Shown: positions 28,810-38,767, counted from the first letter of the stretch. The stretch: DNA of 64,000 nucleotides from Candidatus Methylumidiphilus alinenensis (GCA_003242955.1 QJPH01000314.1:1-64000), one strand, 5' to 3'. Notes: generated from the sequence alone by a model not told the origin. Translations and numbers: made by a program.

Positions 28810-29517
28810 TTAAGTCTCGTAATCAAGAGTCCCGCGCCGACCGGACTGGCCCGGAGGCAAGGCTTCGGAGGATTTGCATTGATTCCTATCGCGATGTCGG
28901 TTCATGATGGCGACCACTTCGTAAGGGTCGTCTGTGATGGAGATCAATCCCAGTTCATCGGGATCAATCATTTTGTCGGCTAGAGCCTTGGTCTTGATCC
29001 ATTCCACAAGCCCTGACCAGTATTCGGAGCCAAATAAGATCAACGGCATCCTACGGGTCTTGTGCGTTTGCATTAGAGTAAGTGCCTCGAAAAACTCGTC
29101 CATGGTGCCAAACCCGCCCGGTAAACAAACATAACCGATTGAATATTTGATGAACATGACTTTACGGACAAAAAAATAGCGAAACTCCAACTCCAAACTC
29201 TGGTAGGGGTTGGGTTTTTGTTCGGCAGGCAATTCGATGTTCAGTCCGATGGACGTGCTGTTTTTGAGCCAAGCACCCTTATTGGCTGCCTCCATGATGC
29301 CAGACCCTCCACCGGTTATTATTGTATAACCCTCGGAGGCAAGCAGACTAGCGATACTTTGCGCAGCGTTGTAGTACACTGAACCCGGCTCGACGCGGGC
29401 TGACCCGAATATCGAAACTGCAAATTGTACTTGCGCCAATTTATCGAATCCTTCGATGAATTCACTCATGATGCGGAACATCCGCCAGGATTCGTCGCCT
29501 TTTAGGTCTTCAATCAT
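28810..29517 (-). CDS. LOG / TIGR00730-type Rossmann-fold protein
   Basis: SIFGSARVEPGSVYY, TGGGSGIMEAANKGA, CLPGGFGTMDEFFEALTLMQT. Confidence 0.92.
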   Translation of the reverse strand: MIEDLKGDESWRMFRIMSEFIEGFDKLAQVQFAVSIFGSARVEPGSVYYNAAQSIASLLASEGYTIITGGGSGIMEAANKGAWLKNSTSIGLNIELPAEQKPNPYQSLELEFRYFFVRKVMFIKYSIGYVCLPGGFGTMDEFFEALTLMQTHKTRRMPLILFGSEYWSGLVEWIKTKALADKMIDPDELGLISITDDPYEVVAIMNRHRDRNQCKSSEALPPGQSGRRGTLDYET

Positions 29518-29641
29518 ACAGATAAAGCGTTTTCCACATCTAATAATTACTTGTTGAATCTCATGGTCCTACAAACCCCCTAAATCAACGGCTTGTTCCT
29601 ATAGTCGTCATTCGTAGGGGCGGGTTCCAAACCCGCCCATA

Positions 29642-30253
29642 TTAATCTTTACCAAAATGTAAATTCCTAGCCAGCACCCGCAACGCCTGACCCCGATGGC
29701 TCAGTCTATTCTTAACTTCCGGCGGCAATTCGGCGGAGGCGCAACCCTGTTCTGGCACGAAAAATAGTGGGTCGTAGCCGAAACCATTTTTGCCCCGTGT
29801 TTTCCGTAAGATTCTGCCTTCCCAAGCAGCATCGGCTACTATTGGATCAGTGTCTTCGGCATCCCGCACATACACCATCACACAACGAAAACGCGCTGAC
29901 CGTTTGTCATCCTCCACCCCCGCCAATTCCCTTAACAACTTCGCATTATTTTCTTGATCGCCCACACCCACACCGGCATAACGGGCTGAAAACACACCCG
30001 GTGCTCCTCCTAAAGCATCCACCTCCAGGCCGGAATCGTCGGCGATGGCAGGCAACCCGCCCAACCTCGCCGCATGGCGAGCCTTAATCAGGGCATTTTC
30101 CAAAAAAGTCTGCCCGGTTTCCTCGGCTTCTTCATTAGTAAACAACGCTTGTGGCAGGATTTCAATGTTTAGCTCATCTAACAGCGATTGGATTTCGCGG
30201 ATTTTACCGGGGTTGTTGGAGGCGAGGATGATTTTTTTCAGAATTTTCAGCAT
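29642..30253 (-). CDS. rdgB: XTP/dITP pyrophosphatase (RdgB/HAM1)
   Basis: ILASNNPGKIREIQSLL, ADDSGLEVDALGGAPGVFSARYAG, GKNGFGYDPLFFVPEQG, LSHRGQAL. Confidence 0.96.
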   Translation of the reverse strand: MLKILKKIILASNNPGKIREIQSLLDELNIEILPQALFTNEEAEETGQTFLENALIKARHAARLGGLPAIADDSGLEVDALGGAPGVFSARYAGVGVGDQENNAKLLRELAGVEDDKRSARFRCVMVYVRDAEDTDPIVADAAWEGRILRKTRGKNGFGYDPLFFVPEQGCASAELPPEVKNRLSHRGQALRVLARNLHFGKD

Positions 30254-30418
30254 CTGATAATTAAATAGTAGAACTCAGTTGTGCCAACTTTGTCTTTTAA
30301 AAATTGGCTTGGTTGGGTATTCATTATTATATTGATTTATTAAGAAGAAAATTCTGTACAAAGTAACCGATGCTTTAGGTCTTAAACACCATCGCTCGTT
30401 GTTAGAAGTCCCACTGGG

Positions 30419-31480
30419 CTAGGAATCGCCGTCATTCCGGCCGGGATGCCGGACAAATCGGCAGGATAGCCGATTTGCACGGCTTCGCCGCCCGAAGGGT
30501 AAGGGACATGGATGTCCCTTATGCATCCAGTGCCATGGATGGTAACTAGCCGTTTGCACGAGTGTTTGGTTTTTTACTGTTGCTGGTTCCCAAGCTCCAG
30601 CTCTTATCGTTATACACAAGTCCGGGCAAGTCCGAAAAACCGTCATTTCGGCAGGGATGCCGAAATCCAGGCCAAGGACGGTAACCACTCGGCTGTGCAA
30701 GTGCTTGATTCAGATAGCTTGCCAGTCCGTAGTTGAACTGGTTCCCAAGCACCGGCTCTCGCCGTTATACACAAGTCCGACCGAGCAAGAAACGTCGTCA
30801 TTCCGGCAGGGATTGCCGGAATCCAGAAGCCATGGAGGGCAACTCGTCGTTTAGCAAGTGTTTGATTTTGTTAATTCCAAATCAACAACTTCACCTCCCT
30901 GTGGACTGGATGCATGAGAGACATCCATGTCTCTCACCCTTCGGGCGGCGAAGCCGTGCAAATCGGCTGTCCTGCCGATTTGTCCGGCAATTCCTGCCTT
31001 AATGACATACCCCCCAACACTTTTGTATAACGACGAGATATCCAGCTTGAGAAAACCTTTGCCTCGCAAGTTCTATGTTATTTAACACCGGAAGCAGGAG
31101 CTTCCAATGCCGCATTCCCAAGCTGGAGCTTGGGAACGAGCAGAATCGCTCGTAGTTAGTAACCGTTCACTCCCTCTGCCTTTTGTGCTGGTTCCCAAGT
31201 TCCAGTTCCCATCGGCATACACAAGTCCGGCTAAGCCAGAAAAGCCGTCATTTCGGCAGGGATGCCGAAATCCAGGCCATGGACGGTAGCCAGCCAGTTG
31301 TGCAAGTGCTTGATTAAGATTACTTGCCAGCCAGTAGTTTCACGTCCTTGGACACCGGGACATCTATCGTGGTCCGTAGTTTGCCATCCGTGAACGCTGG
31401 ACTTCGGCATCCGTGCCGAAATGACGAGTCTCCAACATTTGTGTATCACGATGAGAGATGGTACTTGGGAGCTAGTAGAA
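30419..31480. repeat. Cluster of composite palindromic (E-type) repeats, at least four partial or complete copies
   Basis: Repeated order gttcccaagctcc-atacacaagtcc-cgtcatttcggcagggatgccgaaatccagg-catggacggtaac-tgtgcaagtgcttgatt. Confidence 0.9.
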
Positions 31481-31758
31481 GTTAAATTGGAGAGCGTATT
31501 AGACTTTATCGGAAACCTAGTTAGTGGTCTCGCCGCTGCTGGATTAGTGGAAGGTTTCCGATGAAGTCTATTCTTCAAGGATTTTGTGAATTTCTTCAAC
31601 GATTGGGGCTTACCACATGATTACACCTTAAGTAGTTCCTGCGGAGTACAGATTTTAGGCGGTTTAAAAAAATGGAGGCCGGTCTAGCCTTTTACCTATA
31701 GTGTAAAATTTAAATAAAAAAAACAGGGCCTTACCTCTTTCTTCCTCAACGCACCCAA

Positions 31759-32022
31759 CTAACCATCATAATGAAAGCGGCAGGCAATAATCACCAACTC
31801 ATTATCCGTTGCCCGGTATACAAGTCGGTGAGTATCGTCGATACGTCTTGACCAATAACCGGACAGATTGCTGCGTAAAGGCTCAGGCTTGCCGATGCCT
31901 TCAAACGGCTCTCGCGCCGCCGCCGAAATTAAAGAGTTAATACGCTTGAGTGTTTTTCTGTCTTGCTCCTGCCAGTATAAATACGCTTCCCATGCGTCTG
32001 GTACAAAACGAATGCAACGCAC
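31759..32022 (-). CDS. yoeB: Txe/YoeB family toxin
   Basis: [76 protein letters not shown]. Confidence 0.96.
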   Translation of the reverse strand: MRCIRFVPDAWEAYLYWQEQDRKTLKRINSLISAAAREPFEGIGKPEPLRSNLSGYWSRRIDDTHRLVYRATDNELVIIACRFHYDG

Positions 32023-32024
32023 GA

Positions 32025-32288
32025 TTAACCATCATCGGAAGTCAGTTTATGGACTTGAGACAATCCAGCCTTGTCTTGGCGAATCGCCCGCGCCAATGCA
32101 TCTGCGTTGGCTGGGGTGGAAAGCAAATGCAAGGTTTCCATCATGCTATTGTAATAATCAAGGGACATGACTACGGCATCGCCTTCGTTGTCTCGGCGGC
32201 TGATAACGGTGACATCGGCATCTTTCTGCACGTCATCCAATATAGATTTAAGTGTTTGGCGTGCATGGGAGTAAGTAACAACTCTCAT
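32025..32288 (-). CDS. yefM: YefM family antitoxin
   Basis: [50 protein letters not shown]. Confidence 0.95.
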   Translation of the reverse strand: MRVVTYSHARQTLKSILDDVQKDADVTVISRRDNEGDAVVMSLDYYNSMMETLHLLSTPANADALARAIRQDKAGLSQVHKLTSDDG

Positions 32289-32340
32289 ATTATCAACTCA
32301 TTATTCTGAAGGTTTCCGATAAAGTCTATTCTACTCCGCC

Positions 32341-32877
32341 TTATGCCTCATGCCTTGGAAAAGTCTGTTTCAGCTTGAACCACACTTTCTTTGTCAATTT
32401 GACTATCCGGTCTATCATCACGCCCGCTTGCGCCATGCCTTCCGTGGCAGGTTCTTCTTGTAAGACTTCGGCAACCGTCACCAGTGCGTTGGCTTGCACA
32501 GGCTGTTCTTCAGCGATTGTCTCTGGTTCCTCCTCATCAAACGGCAATTCCGTCCAATCAAGCTGTTCGTACTGTTCCTTAACGACCTCAGGTTGAACCG
32601 GAAAATCGCTTAGCTCAATAGCATCGGCATCAAGTGTGGCCGGTTGGAGTAGAAAGCCCTGCACCAGCAAGGCCAAAGGTTCCCGCTTAAGCCGCAAGGA
32701 TGCTTCCACGGCTTGCAGGGCCAGTACCTCGTCGCCTGTTGCCAGAAGCGCGATAGACCGCTTAAGCCAGGCAACCGCATCAGACTCGATAGCCATTAAT
32801 CGTGTAAGGTCGGTCTTACAACGAGGACACACAGGGTCTTGCCGCAATCTGGCCTGGCAGGTGGGGCAGCGTTCCAT
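32341..32877 (-). CDS. Zinc-ribbon-like protein linked to the Hsp70 operon
   Basis: CPTCQARLRQDPVCPRCKTDL double CxxC; overlaps the Hsp70 stop by 1 nt. Confidence 0.65.
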   Translation of the reverse strand: MERCPTCQARLRQDPVCPRCKTDLTRLMAIESDAVAWLKRSIALLATGDEVLALQAVEASLRLKREPLALLVQGFLLQPATLDADAIELSDFPVQPEVVKEQYEQLDWTELPFDEEEPETIAEEQPVQANALVTVAEVLQEEPATEGMAQAGVMIDRIVKLTKKVWFKLKQTFPRHEA

Positions 32878-34643
32878 CAGGCATCCAAGTAGTACACAAT
32901 ATCGGCCAACTTGTCTGTGGCAACCTCGACCGCATCAAAATCTTTACCGGCCAGGCCATCCTTGATTTGCTCTATCAGATCAATCATGTCCACCCGGTCT
33001 TCATCGGAGGCTTTTTCGAGCAAGCTTTGCGCTTTTTCTGCCAAAGCGCGGCCCTTGACTTGAACGTGGTGTTCCTCTGTCTCGCTATCGGCTGCCGTTT
33101 CCGGCTCAAACCCGGCATCATCATCCCCGAACAGGGCTCTGACCCGCGCCTTGGCCACGTCAATTTCCCCTTCTTGAAAACGGGCAATGGCGTTATTGAT
33201 GGTGATGGATTTTTCTAGGCCGGTATCCTTTTCGCGGGCCGAAACGTGCAGAATACCGTTGAGGTCCAAATCCAGCTTGATAGTGATTAAATTCCCGGCA
33301 GGCACATTGCGTAGTCCTTTGACTAAGAACTCGCCAATTTCAATGTTGTTCAGTGCGTCAATATCCTCCCCTTGGAAAACCTTGACCTCCACTATTTCCT
33401 GGCCATCGACGGCGGTATAGAACGCTTCAGTCTTGCTGACGGGCAGCGGGCTGTTCTTGCGTATGATGGGAACGTATTTAAACGGGTAATAATAATCCCC
33501 ATCGCCAATGTCCCCTATCGCGCTAGTGCCATAGGTGTAAGGTGTCACATCCACCAGTACGGCAGACACCGACTCACCGGCAATCATTCCGGCTTGGATG
33601 GCCGCGCCCATGGCAACGCAAAGGTCGGGGTCGATGTTGCGTTGCGGTTCCACGCCAAATTCCGCGAACAGCCGCTCGCCGACCACGGGTGTGCGGGTGC
33701 TGCCGCCAACCAGCAAAATCTCGTCAATGTCCGAAGCGGTCAAATTGGCCCCGCTCAGGGCGATATGCACCGCCTCCAGAGTTTCGTCAATGTACTCGGC
33801 GATCATCGCTTCATATTCGTAGCGGGACAGTTCCAGTGACAAATGGACTGGCGCACCTTCCTTCTCGATGAGGTATTCTTCGTCAATGCGCACGAAAGGC
33901 TCGTCGGACAGTCCGCGTTTAGCGGTTTCCGCAGCCCGATTGACGCGGGCCATGACTTGGCGCGATTCGCCAATGTCAATGCCATGCTGCCCGTGGATAT
34001 GATCGACGATGTGTTTGACAATCTTGGCATCAAAATCGTCGCCGCCCAACTTGTTGTTGCCATGGCTGGCTAAGACTTCGACGACATCATCCTCGATGCT
34101 GACCACCGACACGTCAAAGGTTCCACCGCCCAAGTCGTAAACCAAGATGCGTTTGCGCCCTTCATGCCGGGCCTCATAAGCCAAGGCGGCAGCAGTGGGT
34201 TCGTTGATAATCCGCACAACGTCGAGTCCGGCGATCTCGCCCGCTTCCCGTGTGGCTTGGCGCTGGGCATCTGAAAAATAGGCCGGTACGGTGATGACGG
34301 CTTTGTGGACAGGCTTTCTGAGGTAGTCTTCGGCGACGGCTTTCAGATGTTTCAAAATGACGGCGGAGATTTCCTGCGGACTGTAATGCTTTCCCGCCAT
34401 CTCCACTTGGATGTCCTCTCCCATGCGCCGCTTGATGGATTTGATGGTGCGTTCAGGGTAGAGGATGTATTGGTTACGGGCCGGTTCGCCGACCAGTATT
34501 TGCCCGTTTTCGCCAATGCCGACGAAAGAGGGCAGCATTTTCCGGCCTTCTCCGTCCACAATCACGGTCACTATACCATTTTCCACAATGGCCACTTCCG
34601 AGTTGGTCGTGCCCAGATCAATACCGATGATGATTTCACTCAT
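32877..34643 (-). CDS. Hsp70 family chaperone (accessory DnaK/HscC-like)
   Basis: IGIDLGTTNSEVAIVENG, YDLGGGTFDVSVV, LLVGGSTRTPVV; 588 aa. Confidence 0.95.
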   Translation of the reverse strand: MSEIIIGIDLGTTNSEVAIVENGIVTVIVDGEGRKMLPSFVGIGENGQILVGEPARNQYILYPERTIKSIKRRMGEDIQVEMAGKHYSPQEISAVILKHLKAVAEDYLRKPVHKAVITVPAYFSDAQRQATREAGEIAGLDVVRIINEPTAAALAYEARHEGRKRILVYDLGGGTFDVSVVSIEDDVVEVLASHGNNKLGGDDFDAKIVKHIVDHIHGQHGIDIGESRQVMARVNRAAETAKRGLSDEPFVRIDEEYLIEKEGAPVHLSLELSRYEYEAMIAEYIDETLEAVHIALSGANLTASDIDEILLVGGSTRTPVVGERLFAEFGVEPQRNIDPDLCVAMGAAIQAGMIAGESVSAVLVDVTPYTYGTSAIGDIGDGDYYYPFKYVPIIRKNSPLPVSKTEAFYTAVDGQEIVEVKVFQGEDIDALNNIEIGEFLVKGLRNVPAGNLITIKLDLDLNGILHVSAREKDTGLEKSITINNAIARFQEGEIDVAKARVRALFGDDDAGFEPETAADSETEEHHVQVKGRALAEKAQSLLEKASDEDRVDMIDLIEQIKDGLAGKDFDAVEVATDKLADIVYYLDA

Positions 34644-35293
34644 AATTTGTTTGCCTTGACTTCAGCGAGTCGTAATGTTTCTTCACCCCACTGGAAACCT
34701 TTACGCAGTTCCGCCGTAACCACGCCGTTTTCCAAATCGGACCTGTGGTCCAATTCCACGACTTTCATCGTGTGGGGATCGACGGGCCGACCTAGGGTTT
34801 CCAAGGGACGAACTTGATGGCGGGCTAAGGTTTCCTCCAAGCGGCGCAGGGTCATCGCTTGACCTTCACGAATACTTTGGATGAAATTCCTATCCTGCCG
34901 TAATGATTTGAAACTAAACCAGCCTTTGATGGGCCGGTAATTATTGAGCGCCGCCTGCCCTGCCGAAAGGCGGTCGTAAAAATCGAGCAATTCAACCAAT
35001 AAACTCCGCAACACAGCCCTACGGGTTGCAGCTAAATTTAGGCGGGACTGCTCCAATTCCTTTTCCAACTGCACATGGCTAGTGTGCAAAAGCTCTTGGG
35101 CCTCCTTTAATTGGCTTGAGACGTTGCCAAACTGGCGCGCTTCAGTCTTGACCTCGGTACGCAAGGCCGAAAGCTCCGCGAGCAGGGAAAATAAGTCAGT
35201 CTGCCCGTCAGGTTCCAAAGATTCTGAATCAAGTTTGTCCAGATATCCGCTGAATACCGCCAACAGTTCGGTTTTGCGGTTTTCGTCCATCAT
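34640..35293 (-). CDS. GrpE-like nucleotide exchange factor
   Basis: Coiled-coil N-terminus; LLVELLDFYDRLSAGQAAL, GQAMTLRRLEETLARHQVRPLETLGRPVDPHTMKVVELD...GVVTAELRKGFQWGEETLRLAEVKA. Confidence 0.85.
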   Translation of the reverse strand: MMDENRKTELLAVFSGYLDKLDSESLEPDGQTDLFSLLAELSALRTEVKTEARQFGNVSSQLKEAQELLHTSHVQLEKELEQSRLNLAATRRAVLRSLLVELLDFYDRLSAGQAALNNYRPIKGWFSFKSLRQDRNFIQSIREGQAMTLRRLEETLARHQVRPLETLGRPVDPHTMKVVELDHRSDLENGVVTAELRKGFQWGEETLRLAEVKANKL

Positions 35294-35616
35294 GTAGATG
35301 CTTTTGTTTTCAATAGATCGTCAAGTGCGGACTCGGCCAAAGCACCAACGAACAAGTCGGCATCAGGCCGCTGAATATCCTTAAGGCTCAAAGCGGAACG
35401 CAGCAGACAGTCAAGGTCCACTTTTTCGCGGTGGAAAAGACGGTGATTGCTGCGCTGCTTTTCGTTTTGAATCTGCTCGAAGGCATTACGAAAACGTTGG
35501 AAAGCCTCGACATTATGCTCGGGCGGATATTCCTTTACTTTTTTTAAGTAAGCTTTCTTAATGGACTCGTCGCTGGCATCCTCGGCGACCTCTAGTATTT
35601 CATAAGGAGTTTGCAT
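35290..35616 (-). CDS. Short J-domain protein
   Basis: PYEILEVAEDASDESIKKAYLKKVKEYPPEHNVEAFQRFRNAFE (HPD replaced by PPE). Confidence 0.8.
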   Translation of the reverse strand: MQTPYEILEVAEDASDESIKKAYLKKVKEYPPEHNVEAFQRFRNAFEQIQNEKQRSNHRLFHREKVDLDCLLRSALSLKDIQRPDADLFVGALAESALDDLLKTKAST

Positions 35617-35627
35617 ACTGTGTTGTC

Positions 35628-38117
35628 TTATCGGGATTTAGGCAATTTCTTAGCCGGACCAAATGGAGATGCCCCGCCAAGCAAACTGCCCAAATCGACG
35701 CCTAACTCCCCCATTACCATCACCGCAGCTATATCCATCAGTTCCTGATGGGACATGTTTTTCAGCGGCAGACTGACCGGTAATGCTTTGGCAAGCATGG
35801 CGATTAATTCAGCACGTGGCATATCCTCCAATTCATCCATACGTTTCATCATGGCAGGTGCCATACTTGGGCTGAAATCTTCAAGACCGGGGGGTAAATC
35901 TTCGTCAAACCCGAAGTCCAGCGGATCGTCTAGCTCGCGGAAGAATTTCCCGATCATCATAGATGTACGGATATCCTTGTCCCGATGGGCGCGTTCCATG
36001 GCTTGGTCCAAGCGGCTTTCATCCGCAGGGGTCATTCGATTCGCCATGCCTTTGCATTTGGCGTAAACCTGAAAATACACGGCAGCGGCCATTACGGGGA
36101 AATGCCTCAATGCTTCCGTGCCACAAATATATAATTGTTCAAACAGGGCGCTACTAACTAAAGCCTGTCCCAAATTGAAAAAATCATCTTGGGTAAACCC
36201 CGGTTGTTTGAGGCTTCTTGTTAGGATGGGGCTTAATGGCTTCAAGGCATCGGGCAAACGTCGCTTTTCCCCGATGTTATAATGCTCAATTAGTTTGACC
36301 AACCCCGACAATTCTGCCCGATTGGCTGTGTATTTCTTGTCCAAGCCAGGAACCAATCCTGCCACTGCGCTGAGTGGCTGGTCCAAGCTTAACACCTCAA
36401 TATTCAACTGAAACTGTGCCGACAGTCCACCGCCGCCGAGACGCCAAGCTTCCGCCAGTAATCCTGCGGCATGCTGGCGGTCTTTTTTCCGCAGAGCCAA
36501 CAGCCCTTCAACAATGCATAGGGAGACGTTGCGCCTGTGGGTGTCCAAGGCGCGCGCTTGGTCCAATTCCTGTTGAGCTAGATCAAACTTTCCGGCCCGA
36601 AACTGTTTTCTTGCATGGCCGATATGGGCACCAATAAGCAACTGGCGTGCCGAACTGTTAATGGGGTCTATTTTGAGCAAGGTTTTAGCCAAACCGGCGG
36701 CTTTCTTGAAAGCTTTACGCCGATTGGCGTTATGCATCGCCAAAGTCAGCAATTCCACATCTTTGGGAAAGCGCTTTAACGCCCTTTCCAGCCATTCTTG
36801 GGCTTCTTTTGGTTCTTCTATCCTCTCATAAAGGCCAACCAAAGCCACATAGGTCATTTGGTCGCCAGGATCCACCTCCAAACTTTTTTCCAAGGCACCA
36901 ACGGCGATTTCGGGAACTTCATGTTCCGCTAATTTGGCGATGTGGCGAAGAATTAAAGCCTCGTCCATTCTGTCTCGCCCTGGTTCCGGCATCCGGGCAA
37001 GTTCTTCAATGGCTTTGTACCAATGAGTTGCCGCTTGGGGATATTGGCCTTGAGCCTCCTCATGCAGTGCGCGTATGCGTTGGCGTTCGAATGCGGATAG
37101 AAAGCCGAATGCCTTCTGGAAAGAGTCCATGCCTTCCGGGAAATCCACCAGCATGGCAAGGCAGAAACGGCGGCAGTTTGATTCGCCCAAGATTTTACGG
37201 TTGCTTAGCACCGTGTTGAAAACCAGCCTGTGGTTTGAACTGTTGGCTATTTTTTTCGCATCACGCAACAGGTTGAGTTGCTCTTTGCCGTAACCGTTGA
37301 GTTTCTGGATGAGTGCCTGCTGCTTGGGAGGAAGTTCAGAAAGGGCGACCAAATCTGGCCCAGTGGCACGGGCTAGACCTTGCAACGCATGAGCCAAACG
37401 TCGGCACGCCGAACCCTCTTCAACCCGGCCCAGCATTTCCAAGCCGGCTGAACGGTCGCTCCCCATCAACAACAATGCCTTCAACACGGTGCGAACGTTC
37501 CGGTAGGGCGAACGGGACGGAATTTGCCTTAACGCCTCCTCGGACTCTTCGTCTCGACCCGCACAATAAGCTTTGATTGCCCGTTTGACAACAGAATGGT
37601 GTTTGGCAATGGGGTGCTCCTGGGGGAATGCTGCCAGCAGTTTTTCATTCTGCAAGGCCAATACCGCCAAGGTTTCCGGCAGCTTCCGACCAACCGGGCC
37701 TTGCTCCGTGACCGAGCCTGCTTCTGCCAGCAGCTTTGCCAGCTTAGGAAACTGACCGGCATGGACCAGCCAGCCCAGATAAGCATCGGAAAGCAGGGAC
37801 TTTGGTTCCAGTTTGGTGTAGTTGTCCCATAGGATGATAGCCTCCTGCCACATGCCTTTGTCAGCAATCTGCAATGCACGTTGCCGATAGGCTTCAGCCA
37901 ACCCTTGCTCCCAATCTGGGCGATGTTCCAGCTTTAGCAAATTCTTGAAATGGACAATCGCCTCCTTGTAACGGCGATGTTGCATAGCAAAACTGGCTTC
38001 GGCCTGAAGGTCGTCGATTTTAGTTTTTGGGGGGGTAACGGCTTTCATGGCATTTAAAGAAAATATTTTGCAGCAAGCTTTTTTTAAAAAGCCAAGATTC
38101 TGCATAAAATTAGGCAT
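35628..38117 (-). CDS. TPR-repeat protein
   Basis: Repeated helical-pair segments such as RYKEAIVHFKNLLKLEHRPDWEQGLAEAYRQ, ALEKSLEVDPGDQMTYVALVGLYERIEEPKEAQEWLERALKRFPKD. Confidence 0.75.
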   Translation of the reverse strand: MPNFMQNLGFLKKACCKIFSLNAMKAVTPPKTKIDDLQAEASFAMQHRRYKEAIVHFKNLLKLEHRPDWEQGLAEAYRQRALQIADKGMWQEAIILWDNYTKLEPKSLLSDAYLGWLVHAGQFPKLAKLLAEAGSVTEQGPVGRKLPETLAVLALQNEKLLAAFPQEHPIAKHHSVVKRAIKAYCAGRDEESEEALRQIPSRSPYRNVRTVLKALLLMGSDRSAGLEMLGRVEEGSACRRLAHALQGLARATGPDLVALSELPPKQQALIQKLNGYGKEQLNLLRDAKKIANSSNHRLVFNTVLSNRKILGESNCRRFCLAMLVDFPEGMDSFQKAFGFLSAFERQRIRALHEEAQGQYPQAATHWYKAIEELARMPEPGRDRMDEALILRHIAKLAEHEVPEIAVGALEKSLEVDPGDQMTYVALVGLYERIEEPKEAQEWLERALKRFPKDVELLTLAMHNANRRKAFKKAAGLAKTLLKIDPINSSARQLLIGAHIGHARKQFRAGKFDLAQQELDQARALDTHRRNVSLCIVEGLLALRKKDRQHAAGLLAEAWRLGGGGLSAQFQLNIEVLSLDQPLSAVAGLVPGLDKKYTANRAELSGLVKLIEHYNIGEKRRLPDALKPLSPILTRSLKQPGFTQDDFFNLGQALVSSALFEQLYICGTEALRHFPVMAAAVYFQVYAKCKGMANRMTPADESRLDQAMERAHRDKDIRTSMMIGKFFRELDDPLDFGFDEDLPPGLEDFSPSMAPAMMKRMDELEDMPRAELIAMLAKALPVSLPLKNMSHQELMDIAAVMVMGELGVDLGSLLGGASPFGPAKKLPKSR

Positions 38118-38383
38118 TTAGCGGATAATGTAAGCATTTTGACAGTGCAATAATAGCACAGCAATTATTACAAGGCTAGAACGTCGTCTTTCCATCAGCA
38201 ATTCTTATTTTGGCAAAGACTTTAAGTGCAGGTTTTGAACCCGCCCCTACGCAGACACTAATTTTGAATTATCAATGTATGGTAGTGTTCCAATACTGGA
38301 TATGGCGACGAAAAACCTAGCCCATAGTGGCAACGCCGCCAAACTTTCAATTTGAAACGTTATCCTCCTCACTACCGCTTTTA

Positions 38384-38490
38384 CGTTGCGTCGTTGCGCC
38401 GTTGCGTGAGAAAAAATCTTTGCCAGACTCCACAGCGGTACTGCGAGGAAGCAAAAAGAAGGTCTCACGCAACGGCGCAACGGCGCAACG
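38384..38490. repeat. Inverted repeat with about 27-bp arms
   Basis: cgttgcgtcgttgcgccgttgcgtgag versus ctcacgcaacggcgcaacggcgcaacg (1 mismatch). Confidence 0.85.
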
Positions 38491-38767
38491 TTAAGAGCAA
38501 AACATTGTGGGCTGTAAACGATAAGGCGATAACGATTTACAGCCGAGCCGCGCTTGTAGCGGTTGCAGTTCGCATTCGATACGGAGATTGCCTTGCCGTC
38601 TGCGGCATGTCAGGGTGGGCGCGTATCGAACCCGAGTGTGAACCGCTAAAACGAGCCGATCTATCTTTTTAACGCACTACCTCATCTCCACGTCTGAATC
38701 ACTACCTGTCGATTCGTAGGGCGGGTTCCAAACCCGCCCGACTTTCCTCAAAATGGGAATAGCTGCC

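Larger units (their letters stand above)
31500..32328. repeat. Perfect 19-bp inverted repeats bracketing the toxin-antitoxin module, plus a third copy at about 31551
   Basis: tagactttatcggaaacct (31500-31518) versus aggtttccgataaagtcta (32310-32328); gaaggtttccgatgaagtctattct at 31550-31574 matches 24/25 with 32308-32332. Confidence 0.85.

Noticed and set aside
30657-31289. Short ORFs with RQGLPESRSHGG / PLPFGRRSRANRLSCRFV
   Set aside because: Translations of intergenic palindromic repeats
30419-31480. Possible CRISPR array
   Set aside because: Repeats are dispersed, diverged, in both orientations and without regular spacers
33372-33839. 155-aa plus-strand ORF
   Set aside because: Antisense to the Hsp70 gene
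38352-38672. 106-aa ORF
   Set aside because: Runs through an inverted repeat; no start context or motif
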